A stretch of DNA of 17,536 bases from the NCBI GenBank assembly GCA_002494165.1, contig DLBH01000035.1, forward strand, positions 3,733-21,268, given 5' to 3'. Origin of the DNA: Lachnospiraceae bacterium UBA7026 (lineage in GTDB: Bacteria; Bacillota; Clostridia; Lachnospirales; Lachnospiraceae). This document shows, piece after piece, positions 7,606 through 14,838 of this stretch (position 1 is its first letter; each line of letters starts with the position of its first letter). Position numbers and translations under genes: made by a program. Under the pieces are notes generated by a model that saw only the letters and a program-made list of their open reading frames with translations, was not told the DNA's origin and ran no database searches.

Positions 7606-8331
7606 TCAAAAACTCCAGGGCAGATAGGCGGCCGCGATGGCCAGCAGAACTGCCGGCAGCATATTGGCTACCCTGATCATCTTACCCCAGACCAGATTGA
7701 GACCCACACAGAATATAATCACTGAACCGATAAGGGACAGGTAGGCGACAGCCAAGGGGGTCATCACTGGAGAGATCAGCCTGGCCAGCAGGGTGACAGA
7801 TCCCTCAAAAAGAAACACGGGAATGGCGGAAAAAACACTGCCCTTGCCCAGAGAGGAGGTCATCACCGCAATGATGATAAAGTCCAGGACCGATTTGACG
7901 GCCAGCGTGGAATAATCCCCCATGACCCCATCCTGGATAGCACCCACTATGGCCATGGCACCGATACAGACCGTCAGGGAGGAGGTGACAAAAGCATTGA
8001 CAAATTCCTTGTCCCCACTGTTGCCCGACTTCACCTTGAGCCACTGGCCGAATCTCTCAAAACCATTTTCAATATGCAACATCTCCCCGATCATGGTGCC
8101 CAGGGCCAGACAGAGGACGACCAGCATGGCCTTGCCGCTTACCAGGGCCTCCCCCTGAATCTTCAGCATGCCCTCCATGGCTCCGGCCACAGCGATAAAT
8201 ATAACGCTGACCCCGCAAGCCTTATTGAGCGCTTCCTGCTGGTCCTGGTCAAAGAGTCTGCCCGCAAGATGCCCTGTCAGGCCCCCTGCCAGGATGGCCC
8301 CACTGTTAATTAAAGTTCCCGTCCCTATCAT
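7606..8331 (-). CDS. DUF554 family integral membrane protein
   Basis: A 241-residue hydrophobic protein matching the whole length of the DUF554 (YdfK/YqgA-like) family. Motifs are GTLINSGAILAGGLTGHLAGR at the N-terminus, FVTSSLTVCIGAMAIVGAIQDG in the middle, and KSVLDFIIIAVMTSSLGKGSVFSAIPVFLFEG. About six to seven membrane segments can be seen. The family is described as possible transporters with no proven substrate. The ribosome binding site before 8331 is weak (GGCGGG at about 9 bases). A good promoter lies at 8493-8521, leaving a leader of about 155 nt. Confidence 0.9.
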   Translation of the reverse strand: MIGTGTLINSGAILAGGLTGHLAGRLFDQDQQEALNKACGVSVIFIAVAGAMEGMLKIQGEALVSGKAMLVVLCLALGTMIGEMLHIENGFERFGQWLKVKSGNSGDKEFVNAFVTSSLTVCIGAMAIVGAIQDGVMGDYSTLAVKSVLDFIIIAVMTSSLGKGSVFSAIPVFLFEGSVTLLARLISPVMTPLAVAYLSLIGSVIIFCVGLNLVWGKMIRVANMLPAVLLAIAAAYLPWSF

Positions 8332-8432
8332 ATCTTTTTACCCGCCACTTCTTACTTCTTCACTATCCTGCAAATTATCCTGTTTCTTAGATAATCATTC
8401 TGTTTCAGACTATGATCCCACTTTTAAGGACT

Positions 8433-8450
8433 CCCTGCCATAGGGCAGGG
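8433..8450. other. GC-rich hairpin in the DUF554 gene leader
   Basis: CCCTGCC-atag-GGCAGGG forms a 7-bp stem with a tetraloop, inside the transcribed leader of the DUF554 gene. The stretch 8332-8633 otherwise holds the two divergent promoters and no gene. Confidence 0.45.
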
Positions 8451-8492
8451 CCCTCCCTTTCTGCCATGTCCGGATTATCATTTCGTTATACC

Positions 8493-8521
8493 AGTATAGG
8501 ACAAAAGCGGCTCTTTATCAA
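8493..8521 (-). promoter_or_regulatory. sigma-A-like promoter of the DUF554 gene
   Basis: On the - strand TTGATA (8516-8521) and TATACT (8493-8498) are spaced by exactly 17 bases. Each hexamer matches five of six consensus bases. Transcription would start near 8486. Confidence 0.7.
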
Positions 8522-8557
8522 AGGGTAAATTAAATAATTCTCCTCCTCCATAATTTC

Positions 8558-8584
8558 TTGCCAAAATGACCATAATTCTATAAT
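8558..8584 (+). promoter_or_regulatory. candidate promoter of the glycerophosphodiesterase-like gene
   Basis: A perfect TATAAT at 8579-8584 lies 50 bases before the start codon. The upstream hexamer TTGCCA (8558-8563) leaves a short 15-base spacer; TTCTTG at 8555 with 18 bases is an alternative. Confidence 0.45.
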
Positions 8585-8633
8585 ATTAACATTGTCAACC
8601 TATCCAGTAATTAGCTATTAGAGGAGGCCCCCT

Positions 8634-9398
8634 ATGAATATACGAAGTCTTTTCCTCCTGGCAGGCATCATTCTTGCCCAGGCTGCTCCCGGGTCATCTA
8701 AGGCCATCCCCCTCATCAATCACCGTGGTCAGTGGCGGACCTTCCAGGAAAACACCCTGGAAGCCTTTCAAGCTTCGACCGGAAACCTTGTTGACGGCTT
8801 TGAATGCGATGTCAGGTACACCAAAAGCGGAGACCTGCTGGTACACCACAATGAAAGCCTCTTAAAAACATGCGGGCAGGATATGAGTATAACCGATCTA
8901 AGCGCTGAGGACCGGACCAGTTTCCCCATCATCAGAGGAGACAGGACTTATATCATTCCCACTCTGGAGGAAGTCCTGCAGCTGGCAAAAAAGAACGATT
9001 CCATCATCTATATCCATTTAAAAAGTAAAGGCACTTTCAGTCCGGAAGGGATTGCGAAGATTGTGGATCTGGTTCGGAAATATGAGCTGCAGGAAAAGGC
9101 GGTTATCTTTTCCAGCAACCGCCCTTCCATCAGCGAAGTAAATAAATATGAGGACATCCGGGCCGGTATCATGTATTCCGGCGGCACAGACAAGGCTGTG
9201 AAAGCCATCGACTGGGCCAGAGAGAATACATTATACGCAGTTTACTGTCTCTACTCAGAGGACCTGACCGAAGAGGCTGTCAGCTATGCCCACGACCAGA
9301 ATCTGAAAATCGGGCCCTACTTCCTGAAAACCAGGGCAGAGCTAATCCGTCTGTGGCTTCTCCATGTTGATTTTATCATGAAAGACCTGGACTTATAG
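8634..9398 (+). CDS. exported glycerophosphodiester phosphodiesterase family protein
   Basis: A 254-residue GDPD-fold protein. Family enzymes cleave glycerophosphodiesters to glycerol 3-phosphate and an alcohol. Residues 1-24 look like a signal peptide with a hydrophobic core (SLFLLAGIILAQAA). Catalytic signatures follow: H30-R31-G32, QENTLEAF (usually PENT), E57-X-D59 in FECDV as metal ligands, and H72. The residue after H72 is Asn instead of the usual Asp, and the C-terminal end DFIMKDLDL replaces the usual D-G-I-x-T-D. Activity is probable but the variant residues leave room for another diester substrate. GAGGAGG at 8621-8627 fixes the start. The stop lies a single base from the convergent stop of the next gene. 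Confidence 0.85.
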   Translation: MNIRSLFLLAGIILAQAAPGSSKAIPLINHRGQWRTFQENTLEAFQASTGNLVDGFECDVRYTKSGDLLVHHNESLLKTCGQDMSITDLSAEDRTSFPIIRGDRTYIIPTLEEVLQLAKKNDSIIYIHLKSKGTFSPEGIAKIVDLVRKYELQEKAVIFSSNRPSISEVNKYEDIRAGIMYSGGTDKAVKAIDWARENTLYAVYCLYSEDLTEEAVSYAHDQNLKIGPYFLKTRAELIRLWLLHVDFIMKDLDL

Positions 9399-9399
9399 C

Positions 9400-11343
9400 C
9401 TAATTAAACAAGTCGGCCAGCACATCCTGGTTGGCTTCAAAAACATCCAGAACATACCTGCTCCAATGACGTGCATCTGCAGTTGAACTTCCAAATACAT
9501 AATCCTCCTGGCCGTAATCCATCACGTCAAAGCCCGGTATGGATTTGCTGGCACCGGCCGTCCGGTAGGCAGCCCCATCGGCCAGGCTGAAGGAGGCTCC
9601 CTTGTCAGCATCATAGCTTACCCAGCCGGAGAGATCCGTACCGTCAGTTTCCGTGGCCGTACCGTTGGCGGTCTGTCCTTTTGCGGCCGCCTTGGTCACT
9701 TCCACGGCACCATCCACGTACTTGCCATACATCATATCCACATAGAGGGGAAGGGAATCTCCCAGAATCTCAGAGGGTACATGACCTCCATCCCACTGCC
9801 ACTCTATCTCTGCGTCCGTACCTGCCGCAAGCCAGCCGATCTGCATATTGAGGGAATTCATCATGGAAATGTCCCCCTCAGAAGCTCCCATAAGAATCCG
9901 CACCCAGGTGGGGCCTTCCGTCCCTTCGGCACCGATATAATTGATAGGATTATAGAGGTCAACAATATTGTTTCCGTAAGCATCTCCCGCTTCCAGCTCA
10001 GCGATATCCGTCTGGTAGGCGGCCAGCATTTCTTCAAAGGAAGTATAGTTGGCAGAATCCACACTGCTGCCGGCGGACTGGGTCGTGCCGGCGTCAGGAG
10101 TACCTACTAACTCTGTATTACCAGCCTCTGAACTCTGACCGGCCATGTCTGTAGAACCACCGTCGCTGTCGCCTGTAGATTGGCCGGGACCGCCGTTCAT
10201 ATCCGGAGGACCTCCGGCATTGTCACCGTCAGAACCGCCGGGACCCCCGCCATTCATATCAGGGGGACCACCGTTGCCTCCCGGACCACCCATACCACTG
10301 TCACTTCCTGTGCTACCCTTGGCATAGCGTCCTTCAATAAAAGCCCTAGCACGGTCCTCTGTGGTCATGGAAGCAACCTGGCTGTCTGAGAGAGCCTGCC
10401 CATCACTGCCGAACCAGGTCCAGTCCTCCGTGTAGTCCAGACGGGCTATATAGTCATTGAGACTTTGCTCAAATTCAGCCAGATAGAGGTCCACATAGCT
10501 TCCATAATAACCATTGGTATCCTCATGGCCCTTGTCATCATATTCGATGGTGAGGGCGATGTCATCCTTCTTTTCACCGTCACCGTTCAGGTCAAATCCC
10601 ACGGCAGCCTCATTGACGGACAGCTTCCTGCCATTGATATATTCCATGTACTCTGCCGCCAGATACTCTGCCGTCTGCTTCTGGAAATCCGTATTAAAGC
10701 TGTAGTCCGGATTCAGGTAATACTCAAAAGCCAGGGCCATGTCAGCCTCTGCCAGGGATGTGATGGCACTGTAGGGCATGGCTCCCCACAGACCGTCAGA
10801 CAGGCTGACCTCATTGCCATCTATGGTCACACTGCTGATATAGTTACCTTCACTATCCTTATAGACACCTACAGCCCCGGCAGCAATCTCATAATCATAG
10901 AAATCCGCATTATTATATTCCGCCTCAGAATCATAGCCCCAGATTTTAACAGCCAGCTGCTCTCTGGATAAGATCAGCCCCTGATTGGCAATCATATATT
11001 CCAGGATCCGGTACTCCTTCCGGGATAACCTCACTGACTGCCCACTTCTTTTACAGATTAATTCTGCCGTTGATGGATTGAGGACAATATCGCCGTAGGA
11101 CAAGAGGTTTCTGTGATAGTCCTCTTTTCTCCTGGTCAGGGCCCGGAGCCGGGCCGTCAGCTCAAAGCCATTTATTTTCGGCATCATGACATCCAGAACC
11201 AGGATATCATAAACGCCCCTGCGGGCTGCGGCCAGGGCTTCCTCCCCGTCAGCTGCCAGATCCACATCATAGCCCTCCAGGGCCAGTATTTCTCCCAGGG
11301 CTTCAGCCATTCTTTTCTCATCTTCCGCCAGGAGCAGTTTCAT
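9400..11343 (-). CDS. chimeric ORF: truncated OmpR-type response regulator fused to C-terminal part of a tannase-like hydrolase
   Basis: From ATG at 11343 (GAGG seven bases upstream, before MKLLLAEDE) this frame gives 647 residues. Residues 1-69 are the first part of a REC domain with the acidic pair E7/D8 and phospho-acceptor D51. The segment with the conserved Thr/Ser and Lys is absent, and the chain jumps at ARLRALTRRK into an OmpR-type winged helix (about 82-145, up to GYDSEAEYNN). At 145/146 it changes to a secreted alpha/beta-hydrolase sequence like subtype B tannases (DGLWGAMPYSAITSLAEADM; candidate acid D491; candidate H521 in GGHVPSE), interrupted by a Gly/Pro/Asn-rich linker (about 345-435, PPDMNGG repeats). 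Nucleophile Ser, signal peptide and any histidine kinase are missing. It looks like the product of two in-frame deletions, or an assembly join; function is doubtful. Confidence 0.8.
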   Translation of the reverse strand: MKLLLAEDEKRMAEALGEILALEGYDVDLAADGEEALAAARRGVYDILVLDVMMPKINGFELTARLRALTRRKEDYHRNLLSYGDIVLNPSTAELICKRSGQSVRLSRKEYRILEYMIANQGLILSREQLAVKIWGYDSEAEYNNADFYDYEIAAGAVGVYKDSEGNYISSVTIDGNEVSLSDGLWGAMPYSAITSLAEADMALAFEYYLNPDYSFNTDFQKQTAEYLAAEYMEYINGRKLSVNEAAVGFDLNGDGEKKDDIALTIEYDDKGHEDTNGYYGSYVDLYLAEFEQSLNDYIARLDYTEDWTWFGSDGQALSDSQVASMTTEDRARAFIEGRYAKGSTGSDSGMGGPGGNGGPPDMNGGGPGGSDGDNAGGPPDMNGGPGQSTGDSDGGSTDMAGQSSEAGNTELVGTPDAGTTQSAGSSVDSANYTSFEEMLAAYQTDIAELEAGDAYGNNIVDLYNPINYIGAEGTEGPTWVRILMGASEGDISMMNSLNMQIGWLAAGTDAEIEWQWDGGHVPSEILGDSLPLYVDMMYGKYVDGAVEVTKAAAKGQTANGTATETDGTDLSGWVSYDADKGASFSLADGAAYRTAGASKSIPGFDVMDYGQEDYVFGSSTADARHWSRYVLDVFEANQDVLADLFN

Positions 11344-11416
11344 AGGTCCACCTCTTTTCATGCCTTCCCGATTATATTGTCTAAGACTAATACTGATATA
11401 CACAAGTTTAAAAAAT

Positions 11417-11446
11417 ATTATAGCAGATTACCTGCCCTTTTATCAC
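11417..11446 (-). promoter_or_regulatory. candidate promoter of the response-regulator chimera
   Basis: On the - strand a perfect TATAAT (11417-11422) lies 18 bases after GTGATA (11441-11446, four of six matches). A second TATAAT occurs closer to the gene (about 11371-11376) without a clear -35. Confidence 0.4.
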
Positions 11447-11565
11447 ATAAGGTCTTAAAATATATATCACGGGAACAGGGAAAAAATATCATCATGATTT
11501 CCCGGTCAATCCCCATAAACTCCCGGGCAAATGATCCTGTCCCACAATACATGTTTATTCTCACA

Positions 11566-11594
11566 TTGAAATAGCAGTTTTATTGTACTATAAT
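11566..11594 (+). promoter_or_regulatory. sigma-A-like promoter of the EutP-like gene
   Basis: TTGAAA (11566-11571) and a perfect TATAAT (11589-11594) are separated by 17 bases. Transcription would start near 11601, about 45 bases before the EutP-like start codon. Confidence 0.7.
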
Positions 11595-11645
11595 AAAAGC
11601 AATAGGGAATAGTCTGGAGAAGCTATCATAATTAAGGAGGTTACC

Positions 11646-12182
11646 ATGCGTAAGATTATGTTTGTCGGACGCAGCGAATCAGGTAAAACAACGATCATGC
11701 AGGCCATGAAGGGTGAGAAGATCGTCTACCATAAAACCCAGTATATCAATCATTATGACGTAGTAATAGATACGCCCGGAGAATATGCGGAAACTAAGGA
11801 ATTATCCTCCGCTCTGGCCATCTACGGAGCCGAGGCGGATGTAATCGGCCTTCTGATGAGTGCCACTGAGCCTTACTCCCTCTACCCTCCCAATGTAGTA
11901 TCCGTCAGCAACCGGGATATCGTAGGCGTTGTAACCAAGATTGACCATTGGGCTGCTGACCCTGAGCAGGCAGCAGAATGGCTGCGGATCGCAGGCTGCA
12001 AGAAAATATTTTTTACCAGTGCTTACACAGGAGAGGGTATCGCCGATATTCTTGAATACCTGAAGGAATCCATTGACGTCCTGCCTTGGGAGGAAGCCAA
12101 GGCCATGTATGATGAGATTGGTTTCGGCCCCGGGGAAAGTGCTAAAATGACCAAGAAGCTGGAGCGGGCCCTGTCCCTGTAA
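11646..12182 (+). CDS. EutP/PduV-family small GTPase
   Basis: A 178-residue P-loop GTPase of the EutP/PduV type. It has the Walker A motif GRSESGKTT (residues 8-16), the G3 motif DTPGEY (42-47), the G4 motif TKID (97-100) and a G5-like TSAYTGEG (124-131). The family is best known from ethanolamine and propanediol microcompartment operons, where its members are about 145-150 residues. This one has a C-terminal tail of roughly 30 residues (EEAKAMYDEIGFGPGE...), and no shell protein, lyase or other eut/pdu gene is in the window. AAGGAGG at 11634-11640, five bases before ATG, fixes the start. It has its own promoter and a terminator at 12314-12346, so it is transcribed alone. Family is clear; a microcompartment role is unproven here. 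Confidence 0.9.
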   Translation: MRKIMFVGRSESGKTTIMQAMKGEKIVYHKTQYINHYDVVIDTPGEYAETKELSSALAIYGAEADVIGLLMSATEPYSLYPPNVVSVSNRDIVGVVTKIDHWAADPEQAAEWLRIAGCKKIFFTSAYTGEGIADILEYLKESIDVLPWEEAKAMYDEIGFGPGESAKMTKKLERALSL

Positions 12183-12233
12183 GGACAGCTGCCCGGTATT
12201 CACCTCTGTTTCTAGTTTAAATTCTTATCTTAA

Positions 12234-12260
12234 GCGGCCAGGCCGCATCTGTCTTTTTTT
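12234..12260 (+). terminator. possible terminator of the EutP-like gene (weak)
   Basis: GCGGC-cag-GCCGC makes a 5-bp GC stem, followed after seven bases by a run of seven Ts (12254-12260). The gap between stem and T-run is unusual, so it may be only a pause or partial terminator. Confidence 0.4.
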
Positions 12261-12313
12261 GGTCAATATTTATCATATTTATCAGATAAACCCACTATTT
12301 TAAAAAAGAATTT

Positions 12314-12346
12314 CAGTCTTTGACATGGACTTACTGTCAAAGACTG
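12314..12346. terminator. hairpin terminator downstream of the EutP-like gene
   Basis: A perfect 12-bp stem (CAGTCTTTGACA at 12314-12325 with 12335-12346) and a 9-nt loop. The + strand tail is CTTCCTTTTACC, and the - strand tail has TTCTTTTTTAAAA, so it could work in both directions. The stretch 12183-12683 has no gene; besides hairpins it holds AT-rich DNA and the repeat at 12532-12634. Confidence 0.7.
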
Positions 12347-12531
12347 CTTCCTTTTACCCAAAATTCTATATATATAAATTTATAAATAATTTTCTTTAAA
12401 TTCCAAAAACATTTCACGAAATCCTACCCATTTATTTTATAGGAATCATGCTCATTTTTATTTGAAATTCTTTTATATTCAAATCCTTAAGAATAGATTT
12501 TTGAATCATGCCGATTTAAAGCAAAAAGCTT

Positions 12532-12634
12532 TTTAAATCCCTGCAACATTCCGCTAATCAAAATCACTTTAAATCCCTGCAGCATCCCACTGATCAAAAG
12601 GACTTTAATCCCTGCATCGTCCCAATTATAAAGC
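12532..12634. repeat. 36-bp degenerate tandem repeat upstream of the BCCT gene
   Basis: Units at 12532-12567, 12568-12603 and 12604-12634 (partial) share TTTAAATCCCTGCA.CATCCC followed by A/T-rich sequence with TGATCAAAA. The first two units are 36 nt each. Similar fragments (GAATCATGC) at about 12441 and 12503 hint at older units. The array ends about 50 bp before the BCCT start codon. Confidence 0.75.
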
Positions 12635-12683
12635 GGAAAATATAGAGATTCCCCACAATTTACACAGAAAAAGGAGAACCATT

Positions 12684-13247
12684 ATGTTTAAACAGAAAAA
12701 ACCAGAAGTAACCCTGGCCTTTTGGGTCGCTCTGGTCGCAGTAGGCCTCGTAGTGGTTGCCGCTCTAATCTTTTCATCAGCCTTTGAATCTTTCACCGGA
12801 TCACTCCGTAATACCATCAGTAGAAACTGCGGCTGGTTTTATCTGTTGACTGTCCTGACCCTGGTGGGAGTCTGCCTTATGCTGGTTCTCAGTCCGGCGG
12901 GCAAGATCCGCCTTGGCGATCCCGGTTCAAGACCTGAGTACTCCACCGTCTCCTGGATTGCCATGCTCTTTTCAGCAGGCATGGGCATAGGCCTGGTATT
13001 TTACGGTGCGGCAGAACCCCTGTCCCACTATGCCATCCAGGCACCGGAAGCGGCCCTTTATAGCCAGGAAGCCCTCCGTGACGCCTTCAAATATTCCTTT
13101 TTCCATTATGGCATTCACGCCTGGGCCATTTATGCCATCATCAGCCTGGCCATCGCCTATTTCCAGTTCCGCAAAAAAGAGTCTACCCTCCTCTCAGCCA
13201 CCCTCAAGTCTCTCTTTGGGAAATCTGTGGAAGGAAGACTGGGATGA
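12684..13247 (+). pseudogene. BCCT family transporter, truncated after 187 codons
   Basis: The start has AAGGAG seven to eight bases upstream (12671-12676). The 187 residues match the N-terminal third of betaine/carnitine/choline transporters, which are normally about 500 residues. FSAGMGIGLVFYGAAEPLSHY (about 96-116) is the BCCT glycine-rich segment, and FHYGIHAWAIYAIISLAIAYFQF follows. About four membrane helices are present. The frame then ends in TGA right after GKSVEGRLG, where family members continue with the next helix. None of the three frames after the stop shows the missing transporter sequence, so this is a deletion or join rather than a simple frameshift. Unable to form the ten- to twelve-helix fold, it should not transport. 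Substrate would have been a quaternary amine. Confidence 0.85.
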
Positions 13248-13252
13248 ATAAA

Positions 13253-13303
13253 GGACCGGCCAAAAGCTGCAACTGCAATAATCAGCAACTTTTCGTCCGG
13301 TCC
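13253..13303. terminator. imperfect hairpin between the BCCT remnant and the lipase-like gene
   Basis: GGACCGG (13253-13259) pairs with CCGGTCC (13297-13303), and inside it AAAAG-c-TGC (13262-13270) pairs with GCA-a-CTTTT (13285-13293) with one mismatch. It sits between two convergent genes. On the - strand the tail is TTTATTC, which fits a terminator of the lipase-like gene; the + strand tail is not T-rich. Confidence 0.5.
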
Positions 13304-13334
13304 CGTATAATCAGGCCAATTATATCTGCGTCTT

Positions 13335-14531
13335 TTATTTGCTTTCATCCAGATTGATAATATCGTCAAGAAACTTGACGAAGAAAGGCCTGATGTTGAC
13401 ACTGGTATGGAAAGTCACTCCGCCCATGAGATGCATGTGGTCCCCCTTGACCGTAGGCATCACATACCAGATTCCTGTTTTCACCGGCATGCCTTCCACA
13501 TAAGGCTCACTGACCTGGCCAAAGGGAGCTCTGGCCGAAATCTCATTGACCAGGCCATCATTGGACTGCCATTCTTCGCCAATCCTCAACCCTCCTGCCG
13601 TTGCGCCCATATAAAAGCTCATATAAAAGGCAGTAACCAGGAAGAATTCCGCCGTGCATTCCAGGTCCGGGACAATATGTCCCTCCCTGTTTCTAATGGA
13701 AGAAGAACAGGGATAGGAAAAATAGTAAATATTATCAAAGGTGGAAATGCGGGAATTGAGGGCCAGGGCATGATCGATGTGCATGTCATAATCGGCATAA
13801 TCCCACAACTCCTTTGTTTTATGGTTCTTCTTCATATGGTTCTTGAGCCAGTTGCCTTCCTTGGGCCAGGTCCTGATATCCAGGTCCCTGGGCAGGATCA
13901 CTGTGCTTTCGTCAAAGGTCACATCGTCGTAAAGGTCATAGGCCGTCGTCCCATTGGTGGGGGCTGCCAGGGTGATCAGGGCAAAAATCTTATCTTCATT
14001 TCCCCCCTTGAAAAAATCTGACAGTTCTTCAGGGGCCGTCACCGCCCTTTCTTCCTCAGAACCATTTCGCAGTAATTCTGAGAAAAGACGTACTGTGGCT
14101 CCGCCAAAAGAATGGCCCACCAGGACCAATCTGGCCTGGTCAAAATCTTCTATGAGGGGCGCGGTGGAATAGTCTTTTCCAAACCGCTCATGATGACTCC
14201 TGCTACAGTGCTCCGCCCCATAGTCAACCACCTTGCCGGCAAGCTGGGCATAGAGCTCACAGGCCCGGTCCCAGGCACTACCATAAGGGTCTACAGAAGC
14301 CCCATAACAATCATAGCCTTCTTCCTTGAGATAATTAATGACATTGCCCCCGAAAAATCCCCAGTAAGGCATGGCCTGGTCCAGCAGGTCATAGCTGCCC
14401 CAGCCAGTCAAACCATGGACAAAAATAAATGTCAGCTCCGATTTTTTCTCCGCTTCTTTTTTATTTCTGCTTTTTTCCATTTCTCTCATATTATTCTCCC
14501 ACTTCTCCTTCTTATCCATTTTCTCCTGCAT
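13335..14531 (-). CDS. lipase-type alpha/beta hydrolase (bacterial lipase family I.5/I.6-like) without signal peptide
   Basis: With the first ATG this is a 398-residue protein resembling staphylococcal/Geobacillus lipases. It has the oxyanion-hole motif HGLTGWG (39-45), nucleophile S141 in GHSFGG, acid D325 in SNDGLV, and H365 in GDHMHL. The segments SHHERFGKDY and DYDMHIDHALALN also match this lipase group. Related enzymes are secreted, but here the first 32 residues are Lys/Glu-rich and no signal peptide is seen. The true start is uncertain: ATG at 14489 has GGGAG six bases upstream, better than 14531, whose upstream region holds an imperfect repeat (TTCTCCTGCATCTT / TTCTTCTGCATCTT). Either way the enzyme appears cytosolic, acting perhaps on acyl esters or a carboxylester; the substrate is unknown. 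Confidence 0.85.
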   Translation of the reverse strand: MQEKMDKKEKWENNMREMEKSRNKKEAEKKSELTFIFVHGLTGWGSYDLLDQAMPYWGFFGGNVINYLKEEGYDCYGASVDPYGSAWDRACELYAQLAGKVVDYGAEHCSRSHHERFGKDYSTAPLIEDFDQARLVLVGHSFGGATVRLFSELLRNGSEEERAVTAPEELSDFFKGGNEDKIFALITLAAPTNGTTAYDLYDDVTFDESTVILPRDLDIRTWPKEGNWLKNHMKKNHKTKELWDYADYDMHIDHALALNSRISTFDNIYYFSYPCSSSIRNREGHIVPDLECTAEFFLVTAFYMSFYMGATAGGLRIGEEWQSNDGLVNEISARAPFGQVSEPYVEGMPVKTGIWYVMPTVKGDHMHLMGGVTFHTSVNIRPFFVKFLDDIINLDESK

Positions 14532-14753
14532 CTTCGTTTCACTTTTTCTTCTGCATCTTTATGTCCTTCTTTTCTAAGTCCCTGCTTCCCCACTTCCAAT
14601 AATTTGCCATGCTTTGATAAACGATCCTGGCTTACCAGGCCTTAGCTAAGAATTGATAACCTAATCTTTACTAATATGCATTTTCTAAGATTTATTTTAC
14701 TCTTATTACTATATTTTATTATACTATAAGATGAGGTTTCCTAAAACAAAATA

Positions 14754-14793
14754 ATTCCCATGAAGACCAGTTTAAACCTGCCTCCATGGGAAT
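14754..14793 (-). terminator. terminator of the Rrf2-macrodomain-sirtuin operon
   Basis: ATTCCCATG (14754-14762) and CATGGGAAT (14785-14793) form a 9-bp stem. On the - strand it is followed by TATTTTGTTTTAGG. It lies about 45 bases after the sirtuin stop. The rest of 14532-14838 is AT-rich, with a TATAAT on the - strand (near 14722) that could serve the lipase-like gene, and no gene. Confidence 0.6.
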
Positions 14794-14838
14794 AAAAAGC
14801 TATTATCATAAACACTAAACTTAGGGGAAAACTTAGAT

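Noticed and set aside
7394..7627. 77-codon + strand open frame after rubredoxin
   Set aside because: It runs straight through the 15-bp terminator hairpin, lacks a ribosome binding site and overlaps the end of the DUF554 gene.
14112..14645. 177-codon + strand open frame opposite the lipase-like gene
   Set aside because: Shadow frame with a low-complexity tail; the lipase motifs on the other strand are decisive.
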